Shown here: positions 51,615 through 62,264 of the stretch, in pieces
How the letters are laid out: each line of letters opens with the position of its first letter
How positions within the stretch are numbered: position 1 is the first letter of the stretch
DNA from: Crotophaga sulcirostris
Lineage: Eukaryota > Chordata > Aves > Cuculiformes > Crotophagidae
DNA: 64,000 nucleotides
Direction: 5' to 3'
Assembly: GCA_013397455.1 (NCBI GenBank)
Contig: VYZB01000240.1
Span: 922,623 to 986,622, forward strand
Notes under the pieces: generated by a model
What the model was told of the DNA's origin: nothing
The model's database searches: none
The model's input: only the letters and a program-made list of their open reading frames with translations
Translations under genes and position numbers: made by a program

Positions 51615-54170
51615 GTAAGGTTCAATACACTTCCATTAGACCTCAAGCAGGTGGTCCACGTGAAGGGTGACCATGACATCAGCCTCTCTTCTCTGTGCCA
51701 TGCGTGAGAAGCCTGTTTAGTGTAACTGAGTAATGTTTCTTCCCTACTTTCCACAGGCTATGCTGGTTGCCAGCTGGAAGAAAAAGCAAGAAATGGGAAG
51801 GGATGCCCAGGATAGCTCTGGTCCCATTACAGCGTCCCCATAGTCATCACACACTTCTATCGATGGGATGTGTCGGCACAGGCCAGCTCAAGATGACCCA
51901 TAAGATGAAATACTGCAGGCTGAGCACCCAAAAGGACCAGATGTAATCATGGTCCCTTTTGGCTTTCACACTTGCTAACTTGTCCGGGATCTATCCAGAC
52001 AGAGACCACAATTAGAAAAGTAGTTTGCTCAGACTTAACCCATGGGAGCCCTCAGAAAGAGTTGCTTTGCTGTTGTGCGCTATTAATGAGCTCCCTTGGT
52101 TTGCTTTCCTTTCTCTCTGGACACAGGAAATGAAGAGGATCTGGGAGGATAAGATAAGGCATGTAATAAATTGACTTCTTACAAATCAGCCCATCTCTGA
52201 GTCTTGCCACTGCTGCCTCTCTTCTGCTACAACAGGGTGGAGACAAGCTTCGATAGCTTGGTCACACAGTTTCTGCCATTCACCAGCTCCATCTGTGGCA
52301 AATCCCAGGTAGGTTCCCTGTTCCTTATGCTCACCTGTGGAGGCTTTTGAATGGTACAGTGGTGGATAACTGCACACTGAGAGACCCAGTACCTCCCATT
52401 GCATCTCATCTGCCTGCTGCAATACAGCTTGACCTGGCCAGCTGCACCACTGAGACACAACCCTCAGCCTCCTGCTGTCACAACACAGGAATTACTGCAG
52501 CAACAAGTCAAAACCTGTTGTTCCAAGACCCAGAGGTTGTCTACAGCCAGGACTATGCCTCATCTTGCCCTGCCGAACTGCAGAGTCAAATGCAAACACA
52601 ACTGGATGTTAAGTCCAGCCTTTGAAAGAGCAAGAGTCAAATGAACAGACAAGTCTTGGCCAATCTTTTGGCCTCGTTTTGTTTGACAAACTCTGGTGAA
52701 TTTTCCAGGGAAGCTGCAAAGTCTCAACCCCTGCCTTCTACAGAAAAGAAGGTGTCAGAGAAAAGTCCATTTCATTTGACACCCAGACAACAAAAAGAGA
52801 CTGTTGCCCTTCCCAGGAGTCAGCTTTTCCCACACACAAAGCCAGGAACAACCTCTGCACTCACCTGCTGTGAAGCTGCTCCTCCTTCCCACCTCTGATT
52901 AATAGGACCATGGTCCTTGCACACATTTACCCTCAGGGTTCTCACCACAGGTGCTTGGGATTCTCCATCACCGGGTGGAATTGATTTCCTGAGCTCACAT
53001 AACAGCCCTAAAACACTGCTGCCCAAGGGTTATTCTGCCTTAAAGCCAGCCAGTTGGCACTGTGGCATCTGCTCCAGTGGGAAGCAGCGTACCAAAAGGA
53101 TCTTAAAAACCCTTAGTTTAAGGAGTTCCTGTTAAAACTGAGCACAGTGACACTTGGTCCTTGCTCTGTACTCCAGAAGAAAGGGAGTTCCTGGGCACTT
53201 GAGGGGGTTGTCTTTTTGTAAGATCTCACTCATTGTTCACATTTGCTTTGGGGGGGGTGCTGGTCCCAAGGGGCTGCTGCCACTCAGCACTTGACAGAGG
53301 TCTGCTCATGAGCCACTGCAGAGAGGCAGCAGGAGAAACATCCTCTCAAGAGTCAGACAAAGCCAACGCCGTACATGAGGCTCCTTCCATGGACATACTG
53401 CTTGGGGCAAGAGCCAGGCCAAGGCATAGTTGCTTGCACCTCTGGTTGTAGGTCTGTTCTCACTGTGTTTAATCAGCCAAATCCACCCCTGCTCCCTGCA
53501 AATCAGTTTTTCTGTGCCTGGAGGCTCTACCTAATCACTGCACTCCCCAGGCTGAAGCACTGCTGCCCCAGCAAGAGGCTTTGTTTTCTATACTTTTAAC
53601 ACATCATTACCTTATACACTGTATGGCATGCTGAGGCCAGTGCTGCTCCCCCAGCTTCAACACACCTGACTGATTCCCACCGAACGCGCTTGCAATGGGA
53701 CCCAAGTACCTGTGAAGAAGTTGGAGCCATCTGCATCACACCGAGCGTGAGAGGAGCTCCTCCACAACTTCTCTTGGGAGAGGCTGTGATTCAGGACGCT
53801 CAGGGTATCCCAACAACTCCCTGCCCAGCCCATCTGAGCCTGTGAGGATTGCTGTGTGATAAAAATACCTAGGAAGCAACATATGGAAAAGCAAAACGCA
53901 AACCGGCAGTCCTGGCACAAATAACCTGTGTGGACCTCAGACGTGAGCTCTGCCTGGATTTTTTAATGCTTGTCAGGTGTTGGTACACAGGGATGAGCCT
54001 CGTGCAGCAGTCACAGCCCCAGCTGTCAGCTCCCAATAGCCCAGGAGAAGACTCACACAGCCCAGCCTCTGACATCGGGACCTCCCCATGCACTGGGGCC
54101 ACGCACACATCTAGGTGGGGTTCTGTCCACATTATAATGCCATTAACGTTTTCTTTTCCCATCGGTGCAA

Positions 54171-54188
54171 TTAAGGATGAATCCTTAA
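54171..54188. repeat. 18-bp palindrome TTAAGGAT-GA-ATCCTTAA
   Basis: Two exact 8-bp inverted arms surround a 2-bp centre. The flanks (ATAATGCCATTAACG, GGTGCAATTAAGG) add ATTA homeodomain cores. It could be a dimeric protein-binding site; no gene context supports a specific factor. Confidence 0.6.
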
Positions 54189-54714
54189 GTTTCCTTTTTG
54201 CGTACAAAAAAAAAAAAGTTAGGTCAGCCCAGAGGCGTTGCTCAAGCACAAGGCAGCTTTAGCTGGGCAGAGAGGAAGGTTACAGCAGCTAAGAAAAAAT
54301 GCAGAAGAGGGAAGAAGCAACGCAGAGGGGAGAGGTGCATTTACATATTTTGTAAATTACCAAGGGCTGAGATGGAGTCCCTGCCCTGTGACATCTTTAG
54401 TCCAGACTGGGCATCTTCCTATGGGAAACTCCCAAGAAAACATCCCAGATTTTTAGTTAATAGCAGGTTTTTTCCACCTTGCCCTTTCTGAGCTAGCAAT
54501 AACTCCATCTGTATTCAGGACAGAGCAGCATTTGCTGGATTTCAAAGCTCAGCCTGCAGCTGCCTGGAGCTACAGCAGGGCTTGAGCAAACTGTACCCAA
54601 GGCTGGGCCCATGAGCTGCCTTTCACCGTGGCCACAGTGGTGGGGATGCTCTTGAGTGCACCAGGGACCAGAAATGCTGCAGGGGGTGCCCGACACAGCT
54701 CTTGCTGGGGCTTA

Positions 54715-54842
54715 TGGAATCACAGAAGCAGTCATTAAGGTTGGAAAAGATATCCAAGATCATCAAGTCCAACATCACTGTACCTACTAAACCATGCCCC
54801 AAAGTGCCAGGTCTACATGGTTTGTTTTTTTTAACACCTCTG
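54715..54842 (-). mobile_element. CR1: CR1 LINE 3' fragment, about 125 bp
   Basis: Minus-strand CR1 similar to the copy at 8405: it shares the blocks reading AAGATCATCAAGTCCAAC and TACCTACTAAACCATG-CCAAAGTGCCA. It starts at the left with GGAATCACAGAAG, a decayed tail. It ends in a T-run and ACACCTC, where the 5' truncation falls. No coding capacity remains. Confidence 0.87.
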
Positions 54843-55691
54843 TGTTTAACAGCCCTGTGCCACCAACATCAGCCCAGATGTGCTGTCGAGAGTGCATGGG
54901 CACAGCTGGAGCAGCTCCCCACATGCAACAATGGTCACTCACTTCAGCTGACGTTGCCCACTTCTGTCTGCCCTCCAGGGGCTGCACCAGACCAAAGCAC
55001 TTCTCCCCCTCCCACAGATGGGCCCTGGTTTCCAGAGAGTGAGCTGGGAGGGTAAACTTCACTCTCATTTTTTTCCTTAATGTCAAAATTCCCCACATTT
55101 CCCAGGGAAAGCAGGTACACGTGGGTCTATTTTTACCCTGGTTTATTTTTCACTTAGTCTTTCCTATGTTGCCTCTCACATGGCTGTAAAGTGAGCAGCC
55201 CCCACCCCCAGGCATGCGAGAGGCTGGAAGGGCTCAGCAGTGCTGGGGGGCAAACGCGCTGCCACTAATTACAGCGCAGCATCATTAAATCAATTACTGT
55301 GCCCAGCCTTGCTCCCCAGCCCACAGGCTGCAGCAAGATTGTTCCTAGCCAGCACTGCTGCCCACACCAGCTCCATCCTTGGAGCTACCTCCAGCCAAAC
55401 CTCTTCCCATCCCAACAGCATCACCTCAAGCGACCCAATTCATGGTGTGTAAGAGCAACCCAGAGCAGTTTGGCCCAAGGAAGGTGATAGGGTGCTGGAG
55501 CAAAGTGAAGCCCCCCCAGAGCTGCATTCAGAGCCACCAGCAGGGTAAGAACTGGGGTGCTGTGTTGCCTCTGTTGGACAGGGTCTCCTTTACCTTCAAG
55601 TAAAGCCTGGCAGGTAGGTGGCTGGGGAAGGGGATTGGGATGACCCAGAGCTGCATCAGCCAAGGTGAACCTTCCAGGTGTTCTCCCAGCA
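54843..55691. other. Unique DNA, no gene recognised
   Basis: No recognisable exon or repeat. The GC-moderate sequence holds overlapping short open frames on both strands and nothing else that I can support. Confidence 0.5.
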
Positions 55692-55749
55692 GATGAGGTC
55701 TCCCCTCAGCCTCCTCTTCACTCAGTGGAGGCTGAGAGGAGACCTCATC
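55692..55749. repeat. 23-bp inverted repeat at a CR1 5' junction
   Basis: The arms at 55692-55714 and 55727-55749 pair at 22 of 23 positions around a 12-nt loop. The right arm is the 5' start of the plus-strand CR1 that follows. The left arm is the same CR1 segment in minus orientation. This head-to-head arrangement resembles a 5' inversion made during target-primed reverse transcription. The foldback could also form a small RNA hairpin if transcribed. Confidence 0.85.
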
Positions 55750-56065
55750 ACTGTCTACAACTGCTTGAAAGGAGGTTGTAGTGAGGTGGGTGCTGGTCTC
55801 TTCTCCCAAGTGACAGGATGAGGGGAAATGGCCTTAAGTTGCACCAGGGGAGGTTCAGATTAGACATCAGGAAAAATTTCTTCACTGAAAGGGTGTTTGG
55901 GCACTGGCACAGCTGCCCAGGGAGGTAATGGAGTCACCATCCCTGGAGGTGTTTAAAAGACAGGTAGATGAGTTTCTCAGAGATATGGTTTAGTAAGTGG
56001 AGAGGTATGGTTGGACTCAATGATCTCAAAGGTCTTTTCCAACCAGATGATTCAATGATTCTATG
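55727..56065 (+). mobile_element. CR1: CR1 LINE 3' fragment with 5' inversion
   Basis: Plus-strand CR1 of about 340 bp ending in GATTCAATGATTCTATG. It runs through blocks encoding [18 protein letters not shown] and VFKRQVDEFL-like sequence. The tail and the CATGGTTTAGTAAGTGG segment place it with the copy at 46344. It is 5'-truncated immediately beside a short inverted copy of its own 5' start (see the inverted repeat). Confidence 0.93.
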
Positions 56066-57692
56066 TTGTGGGCCAGCAGATCCTTTTGCTTTGGATGTGC
56101 AATGTGCAAAGGTCTGGGTTTCACTCCTGAGGAGAATTCAAACATAGCTCAACCCTTGGTGGTTTTTCATAAGGAGGAATCGCTGCTCCCCACCAGCATG
56201 ACTAACCTCACTAATTGTGGCTTTTGTGGTCCAGAGGCAGCTGGGTAAAGGCAGCCACACTGCCAGGCTGCTCTGGAACTGGGGCTGGGGCTGCAGCCGA
56301 GGCTTTGGCTCCTTGTGAGCACAGCAGTGTGGATGCAAAGTGGGGCAGGAGGCCAGAGGAGGCCCACGGCACCATCATTTCCCAGAGTTGCCTCTCGCCC
56401 TACCATCACCACCCAGAGCGTCTTCCCAAGGTTGCTGCCAGCATCCCCAGGGGGAATCACAGCCTTTCTGTCCCACCAGCTCTGTTTAGCCCAGATAACG
56501 GCGTGCCACGCTGCCCTCAGTGCCAGCCTGCAGCACTGGTTGGCAGGTCCCCGTTACCATGGCAATGCTGTCAAGGTTCAGATAACATTTTCCTCCAGCC
56601 TGATTTCTTTCCACTGCTTTATTTTCTCCCCCTGCTCAGAACTCCTCTGGCCACGCCAGCACTACCTGCCTCTCCAGGCAGCTGGGAAAGGGCTGCAAGG
56701 CCTGGCCATGAGGCTGCTCTGCCATCAGGGCTGTGGTCACATTGCATGAAGCCCTTCCTCGGGAATAACAGCATCAGATCTTCTGTCACAACAGAGGTAA
56801 AGATGAAATCAGCAAGCAGATACTAAAAAATCCTCCGCTGTCTCTTCTCATTAGACTTAATCACAGGGAAGAACCCGAAAGGCCTGAAATGTTCTTGTTA
56901 AGTGACAGAGATTATATTTTTTTAAAGAAAAGCTCACTGTGCAGAGGGGATGGCCATGGATATAGTTCCTTGTCAGTGCTGGCATCACTATGGGCACAGG
57001 TCTTGTCCCTGCCCATCCTCTCTGCTCAGCCCCCCACACACAACCCTCCTCTCTGGAGGGGCAGCAGGGCAGGTAATGCCCACTGTGTCAAACCGGGGCT
57101 CACAAGCCACCTGGGTGAGCAGGAAGCCCCACAGGAATATCTCCCTTGGGCCGTGGTGCCTTTTCACCCAGGTGCTATCTCCTAGTGGCCTCCATCCAGC
57201 TTCTCCATAGCAACATCAAGACATTAAATATAGATGCATCCCCAAAATGCTTTTTCAAAAATGCCACCTCTCCCTACCCCAGACAGGCATTTTCAGGGAA
57301 TATCACATTTCCCCCTTACCTGTGTCAAAATGAAAAAGATGGGAAAGTAACTAGTTAGGAGTGGTCTTACATCATCTGCATCCCAAACTGTTAACTCGCT
57401 GATGAGCTGCTAAATTATTTTCTCCCTGTAACCTATGGCTTCAGATCCAACATCTGCTCCCCAGGACAGCTGGGCAGTGCCAGCGACCCCACTGCAAGAG
57501 GTGGCTGACCCCCATGGAGGGAGGCAGGGCTGGGGCAGCTGGCAGCAAGTACGGGCAGGCAGCGGTACCCATCTCGCTGCCCTCAGAGGGCGGGTAAGGA
57601 GGCTTCTTCAGCAGGCGCGTGGGAACAGCTGCCACAGCCTGAACGCATTCTGGGCCACAGTGAACCTCAGCGTGGAGAACGGTGCTCAAATT
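56066..57692. other. Unique DNA, RFX-type X-box inside
   Basis: No gene is recognised. It includes an RFX-type site at 56553-56566 and, from about 57540 to 57690, GC-richer sequence with several CpGs just before the next CR1. A 203-codon plus-strand open frame (56215-56826) overlaps others in different frames and has no domain. Confidence 0.5.
56553..56566. promoter_or_regulatory. RFX-type X-box motif
   Basis: GTTACCATGGCAAT fits the RFX palindromic consensus GTNRCC-N2-RGYAAC at 11 of the 12 specified positions, only the last base differing. RFX factors bind such sites in ciliary and MHC class II promoters. The nearest recognisable feature is unique DNA, so no target can be named. Confidence 0.35.
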
Positions 57693-58250
57693 CGTGGCCA
57701 GCAGGTCAAGGGAGGTGATACTCAACATCTATTCCACTCTTGTGAGACTCCACCTGGAGTATTGTGTCCAGTTCTGGAGTCCCCAACATAAGAAGGATAT
57801 GGAACTGTTGGAATGGGTCCAGAGGAGGCCACGAAGATGATCCAGGGGCTGGAGCACCTCTGCCATGAACACAGGCTGAGAGAGTTGGGCTTGTTCAGCC
57901 TGAAGAAGAGAAGACTCCAGGGAGACCTTAGAGCAGCCTTCCAGTACTGAAAGGGGCTCCAGGAAAGCTGGGGGGGGGCTTTTCACAAGGGTGTGGAGTG
58001 ATAGAACAAGGGGGAACGGCTTTAAATTGGAAGGGGGAAGATTTAGATTAGACGTTAGGAAGAAATTCCTTACGATGAAGAGGTCACCCAGGGAAGCTGT
58101 GGCTGCCCCATCCCTGGAGGTTTTCAAGGCCAAGTTGGATGGGGCTTGGAGCACCCTGATCCAGTGGGAGGTGTCCCTACCCATGGCAGGGGAGTGCAAT
58201 TGGATGGACTTTGAGGTCACTTCCAACTCAAACCATTCTATGATTCTGTG
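57693..58250 (+). mobile_element. CR1: CR1 LINE 3' end, about 560 bp
   Basis: Plus-strand CR1 starting at GGCCAGCAGGTCAAGGGAGG and ending in CATTCTATGATTCTGTG. The blocks encode [14 protein letters not shown] sequence, then a region like [12 protein letters not shown], then [13 protein letters not shown], ending [19 protein letters not shown]. The frame is broken by substitutions and a G-run. A second, similar copy lies at 59466, so this subfamily is well represented locally. It is not functional. Confidence 0.94.
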
Positions 58251-59465
58251 AAATGCCCTGCTGGGGATCATTTATCAGAGAAGAGGAAGATGCCCAGCAA
58301 GAAGAGGACAGCTGAGACCATCAGAGAGGGCCAAGGAGAGCCCAGCTCTCTGCAGCAGAGAAAATATGAGGCCAGAAAATTAAGACTCATAAGGCCAGTT
58401 GCAACCACAGTGCTGAGCAGGATGCCAACAGAGCGTGGCTTGGCACTGTGTGAAGGAGTAGGTGCTGCTCTGGGCACCTCAGAGCCACAGCCCTCACTGT
58501 GTCCTGAGGCAAAAATACAAAAATATCAGGGCTCTTTACTCACCTCTTCTGCTCCAGCCTGGCTGTTTCTGAGAAAGCAGGGTTTGCAACCATGCTCTGC
58601 TCACCTGCTTTGTGACTCCCCATGCCATCCCCAGCGATGCATCTCCAGCAAGTCCAGCAGCCAGGTACAGCTCCTGATCCCTGCCAGGGCTGTGAAAAGC
58701 AGACAGCAGGGGTGAGAGGAGACACGTGGTTGACTCCTCAGCTGAGGAAAGAGCCAGACCTTTATTGGGAACTGTTGGCAGATGTGAGACGTTACAGGAA
58801 AAGCTGTGATCACACCCACGAAGCACCTGGTGAAATATCCCAAGCCTCCTTGACCCCAGCCCAGGGAGTCTGTCCACGCAATGAGGGCAAGGTCACCTTT
58901 ACCTGGGGTTTCCAGACACTTTCCTACAAAGACCTCAGTCCTTTAAGCCTAGGGTGTGATAGGACAGGGGTGGGGGACCTTTATGCAGCAGTCATGGGCA
59001 GGAGCTGGTATGGGAAGGGCACTGGGGATGGTGGCCCTCGCTGCACGGTGTGTGCAAGCGTGAGGATGGAGTTGCTGCTGGACAGCAAAGTCCCATAAGG
59101 GGACACTGAAGGCACTACATAAACAAACAGGCTTGGTGGGCATCTGGGTACTGTGGTGATGCTTCAACTGCAGCAAACCCTCCTTCAGAAAGCCCAAATC
59201 TACTCACTGGCAGCACCAGGTGGAAAACCTCTGAAATGGTAATGAGTTCCTCACACAACATACTTTGCAGCTGAGTCCAGCCTGTGCTCCCAGCACCAGG
59301 GATTACAGGAGCCCAGGGACTTCCCAGACCAGAATCCATGCTCTGGTTTCTCACAGCCCTTGTGCAATTTTCCAATCACAAATCTGTCAAGTCAGTTTGT
59401 GAAGCCATGTAGCTATCTGGCACCCGTGACATCGTACAGCAACCTGGCCTGCTGCTTAATGGCAC
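58251..59465. other. Unique DNA between two CR1 copies
   Basis: A 1.2-kb unique stretch with no recognisable gene or repeat. Open frames are present on both strands but without domain motifs. Confidence 0.5.
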
Positions 59466-60017
59466 TTTTTCTACTCCACTCTTATGAGACCTCACCTGGA
59501 GTCCTGCATTCAGTTCTGTAGTCAGCACAGGAAGAACACGAGCTGTTGGAGCAAGTCCAGAGGAGGCCACGGAGATGATCAGAGGGCTGGAGCACCTCTG
59601 CTATGAGGACAGGCTGAGAGAGTTGGGGTTGATCGCTCGGGAGAAGAGAAGGCTTCAGAGAGACCTCATAGTTGCCTTCCACTACTCTAAGGGGATGACA
59701 GGAAAGATAGGGAGGGGTTCTTTATCACAGAGTGCAGGGATAGGACAAGGGTGAACAGTTTTAAGTGGAAAGAGGGAAGATGTAGACGAGATCTTAGGAA
59801 GAAATTATTTCCTGTGCAGGTGGTGAGACCCTGGCACAAGTTGCCCAGAGAAGTGGTGGCTTCCCACTTCCGTGGAGGTGTTCAAGGCCAGGTTGGATGA
59901 GGCTTTGAGCAACCTGATCCAGCGGGAGGTGTCCCTACCCATGGCAGTGGGGTTTGGAAATGGATGGGCTTTGAGGTCCCTTCCAACCCAAACCATTCTG
60001 TGATTCTATGGTTCTGT
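59466..60017 (+). mobile_element. CR1: CR1 LINE 3' end, about 550 bp
   Basis: Plus-strand CR1 with the same internal order as the copy at 57693: a sequence resembling SYETSPGVLHSVL, an LEHLCYEDRLRELG-like block, REVVASHFRGGVQG-like sequence, and a terminal CATTCTGTGATTCTATGGTTCTGT. It starts slightly further 3' than its neighbour. Frame breaks and stops make it inert. Confidence 0.94.
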
Positions 60018-62147
60018 TACCAAAGACAAGGAGTCACCTTTTCTGTATGCAAAGGGCTGCAACCAGGTACTGGTATTCGGTTGCAAAAAGTGCAGCCCAA
60101 CTCCTCCAGCAGGTCTCTAAGCCAGGTCAATAGGTGGTGCTTCTGCTCAGTATGAATAAAGTAGAGCAGGTAGAGTAGCACTGTGTGTAATTAAAACGGA
60201 CAGCCCTGGATTACATGGGGACCTCAGACAATTGTGGTGATCCCTTATCCAAACCCTGAACCCCACTGAGATGAGATCAGCCACCATTCTACCTCCAAAG
60301 AAACCCTGTGCTGCTGGCCCTCGGGGCTTTTCTCCTCGCCATCCTTGATTTAGAGGAGTGGTACTTTGGCAATCACGCTGAGGATACTGATTAGCTGATG
60401 TTGGGACATGGTTCCAGGAAAGGCAATCCATTTATCAAAGTGCTCGCAGCTCCCAGTTCAAGGCAGGTGAAGTACTAATAAATATTGAGCAAAGCAAGTG
60501 GATCAGGCTCCAAAGTAGCTTAATAAATAGAAGGCTATTAAAAAAAAAAAGTATCTGCAGATGCTTGTGCCAGCCTTCCTTCTCCAGCAGCAGCTCTGGG
60601 TGCGGGTACTTTGCATTCCCATTTCACAGGGACAACTGGCTGGAAGGAACTCCTTGTCTTTACACTGAGAAACCCAAACTGCAGAAATCTCCAACTGAGA
60701 TGAAATTGCAGATCATTGTTTTACTGGGCAAAAACCTGGGCAGAGGAAGATCCAGGTCTGAATCAGAGCTAAGTATGCCCAGCTCTGTCCTCCCAAACTG
60801 ACACCCTGAAGACTGAAGCTCCACTGCACACACTGCAGGCTGTACCGACAGGGGCCAATTGAAAAGTAAGTGCTGTCTGGCAAAGAGATGAGCTGCTAAT
60901 TTATTGAAATGCTCGCCAAAATAATTGCATTTGGAACCCTTCAGCTGCCCACGTTTGTGCCTTCATGCAGGAGTGCGACTTCAAGAGATGGGACATAAAA
61001 GGGAGTGGAAAACCAAAGAGATCTTTGAAGCTGGGGCACCAGAGCACGCGATCAAACAGAGCAAAACTCCCAGCTCCCCACACACACAGAGGAAGCCTCA
61101 CAGCTCCTGCCGACAAGCAATTAAGAAACAAATCAGCCCTATTTGTTTTCAATGAGATGAGAAACACCTCCAAACCAGGCAGCAATTTCTGCTCCTTCAC
61201 AATCACTTGTTCACAGCAAGCAGCGTGCAGGGACGGGATGCGGGGAGGGAAGGGTGACCACTCCATCCACTCTCCTCCTGCCACGTGGGGTGGATCAGGT
61301 GAGGATCTGTCCCACGCATCTCTTGTTTCAGGTCTGACCAGTTCTCACCAAGATACTCCCCAATGGGTGCCTGCTCTCCTCCAGCCAGCGTGGGCTGGTT
61401 TGGGGAGGGATGTGGAGGTGCTGAAGTCAACTGCAACACAGATGTGGTGTCTGAAGTGTATTGGGCAGGATCTTCGTGGCATCAGCACATAACAGGTTGC
61501 TTTCAGTTTTCCTTTACAGTGGCAACACCAGGAAGGTGTCATTCCTACTGTGATCGCAAAAGAGTTGTTGAGCTACAAGATGAAATAGAAAAATCAGGCA
61601 AACAAAAGATATCCCCAAAGATCAAAAGTATCAAAGAGTTCTACCTGGATGCTTCTAAGGAAAAAAAACCCCACAACCCCAAAAAACCTTCACAAGAAGA
61701 TCACCATGTAAACACAAACCCACCTTCCCCAGCAAACTGAGGCCCATGTGGGCTCCCAGCACTCGGAGCACGGCGCTGTTTGATAGGGTTTTACCCAGAA
61801 AGATGAGCTACAGCCTGTCTTCTACCCAGCCCACACTTCTAGGAGAACACTTGGCTCTGTCTTTGGCCCAGCTTCTTCTGTAAGAAGGGAACATCAGCTG
61901 TGTGACAGCCACCAGGTCATTTGCTTCCAATGCTGATGGAGGAGCGCAATGCATTGCCTGCTCCCTGCACTCCGTGCTCCTCCATTCAGAGCAGGGAGTC
62001 TCAGCAGCTTTGGGTCCTGGAGCTCCAACGAGAGGAGAGCAGGGCTGGCACACAGGCCAGAGGCATCAAAGGTGTCCAGCAGCATCACCTCCCTGCTCAG
62101 CACCTCCATTGCATGAGTCCCCTCCCTAAATCTCCCTGCCAGCATCT
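60018..62147. other. Unique DNA, 2.1 kb, one weak exon candidate
   Basis: No gene is recognised. A run of A begins near 60540. The weak exon candidate at 61520-61707 is listed separately. Otherwise only short overlapping open frames are visible. Confidence 0.5.
61520..61707 (+). other. Weak candidate exon (charged, lysine-rich)
   Basis: A pyrimidine-rich acceptor (TTTTCCTTTACAG) ends at 61519, and GTAAAC follows 61707 as a possible donor. The frame open across it reads as a charged, lysine- and glutamate-rich peptide containing VVELQDEIEKSGKQK and IKEFYLDASKEKK. Codon-like and low in repeat signature, but I cannot assign a family. The open frame stops at 61738, so without splicing it would be a short C-terminal segment. 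Confidence 0.2.
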
Positions 62148-62264
62148 TAGTTCCATGGTTTACATGATGGGTTGGTGTTGGTGTTGGTGTTGGTGTTGGG
62201 TTATAGGTTGGTCTCGATGATCTCAAAGGTCCTTTCCAACCTTGTAACACTGTGATACTGTGAT
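62148..62264 (+). mobile_element. CR1: CR1 LINE 3' fragment with (GGTGTT)n expansion
   Basis: Plus-strand CR1 3' end: CCATGGTTTACATGATGGG, then GGTTATAGGTTGG, the CTCAAAGGTCCTTTCCAACC block and a terminal ACTGTGATACTGTGAT tail. Between 62170 and 62199 a GTTGGT hexamer has expanded in place of a single GTTAGTGTT motif found in related copies. About 115 bp remains, all 3' of the coding part or its very end. Confidence 0.9.
62170..62199. repeat. (GGTGTT)n hexamer array inside CR1
   Basis: About five units of a GTTGGT/GGTGTT hexamer sit within the CR1 3' UTR. Sister copies carry just one or two such units, so the array expanded after or during insertion. Confidence 0.85.

Larger units (their letters stand above)
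49898..54714. other. Unique DNA, 4.8 kb, possible conserved segments
   Basis: No gene is recognised. The parts near 50440-50620 and 51050-51210 are repeat-free, AT-moderate and look undecayed, so they are candidates for conserved non-coding sequence. The region contains a weak exon candidate (51527-51614) and an 18-bp palindrome (54171-54188), listed separately. A poly-A run lies at about 54207-54218. Confidence 0.45.
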
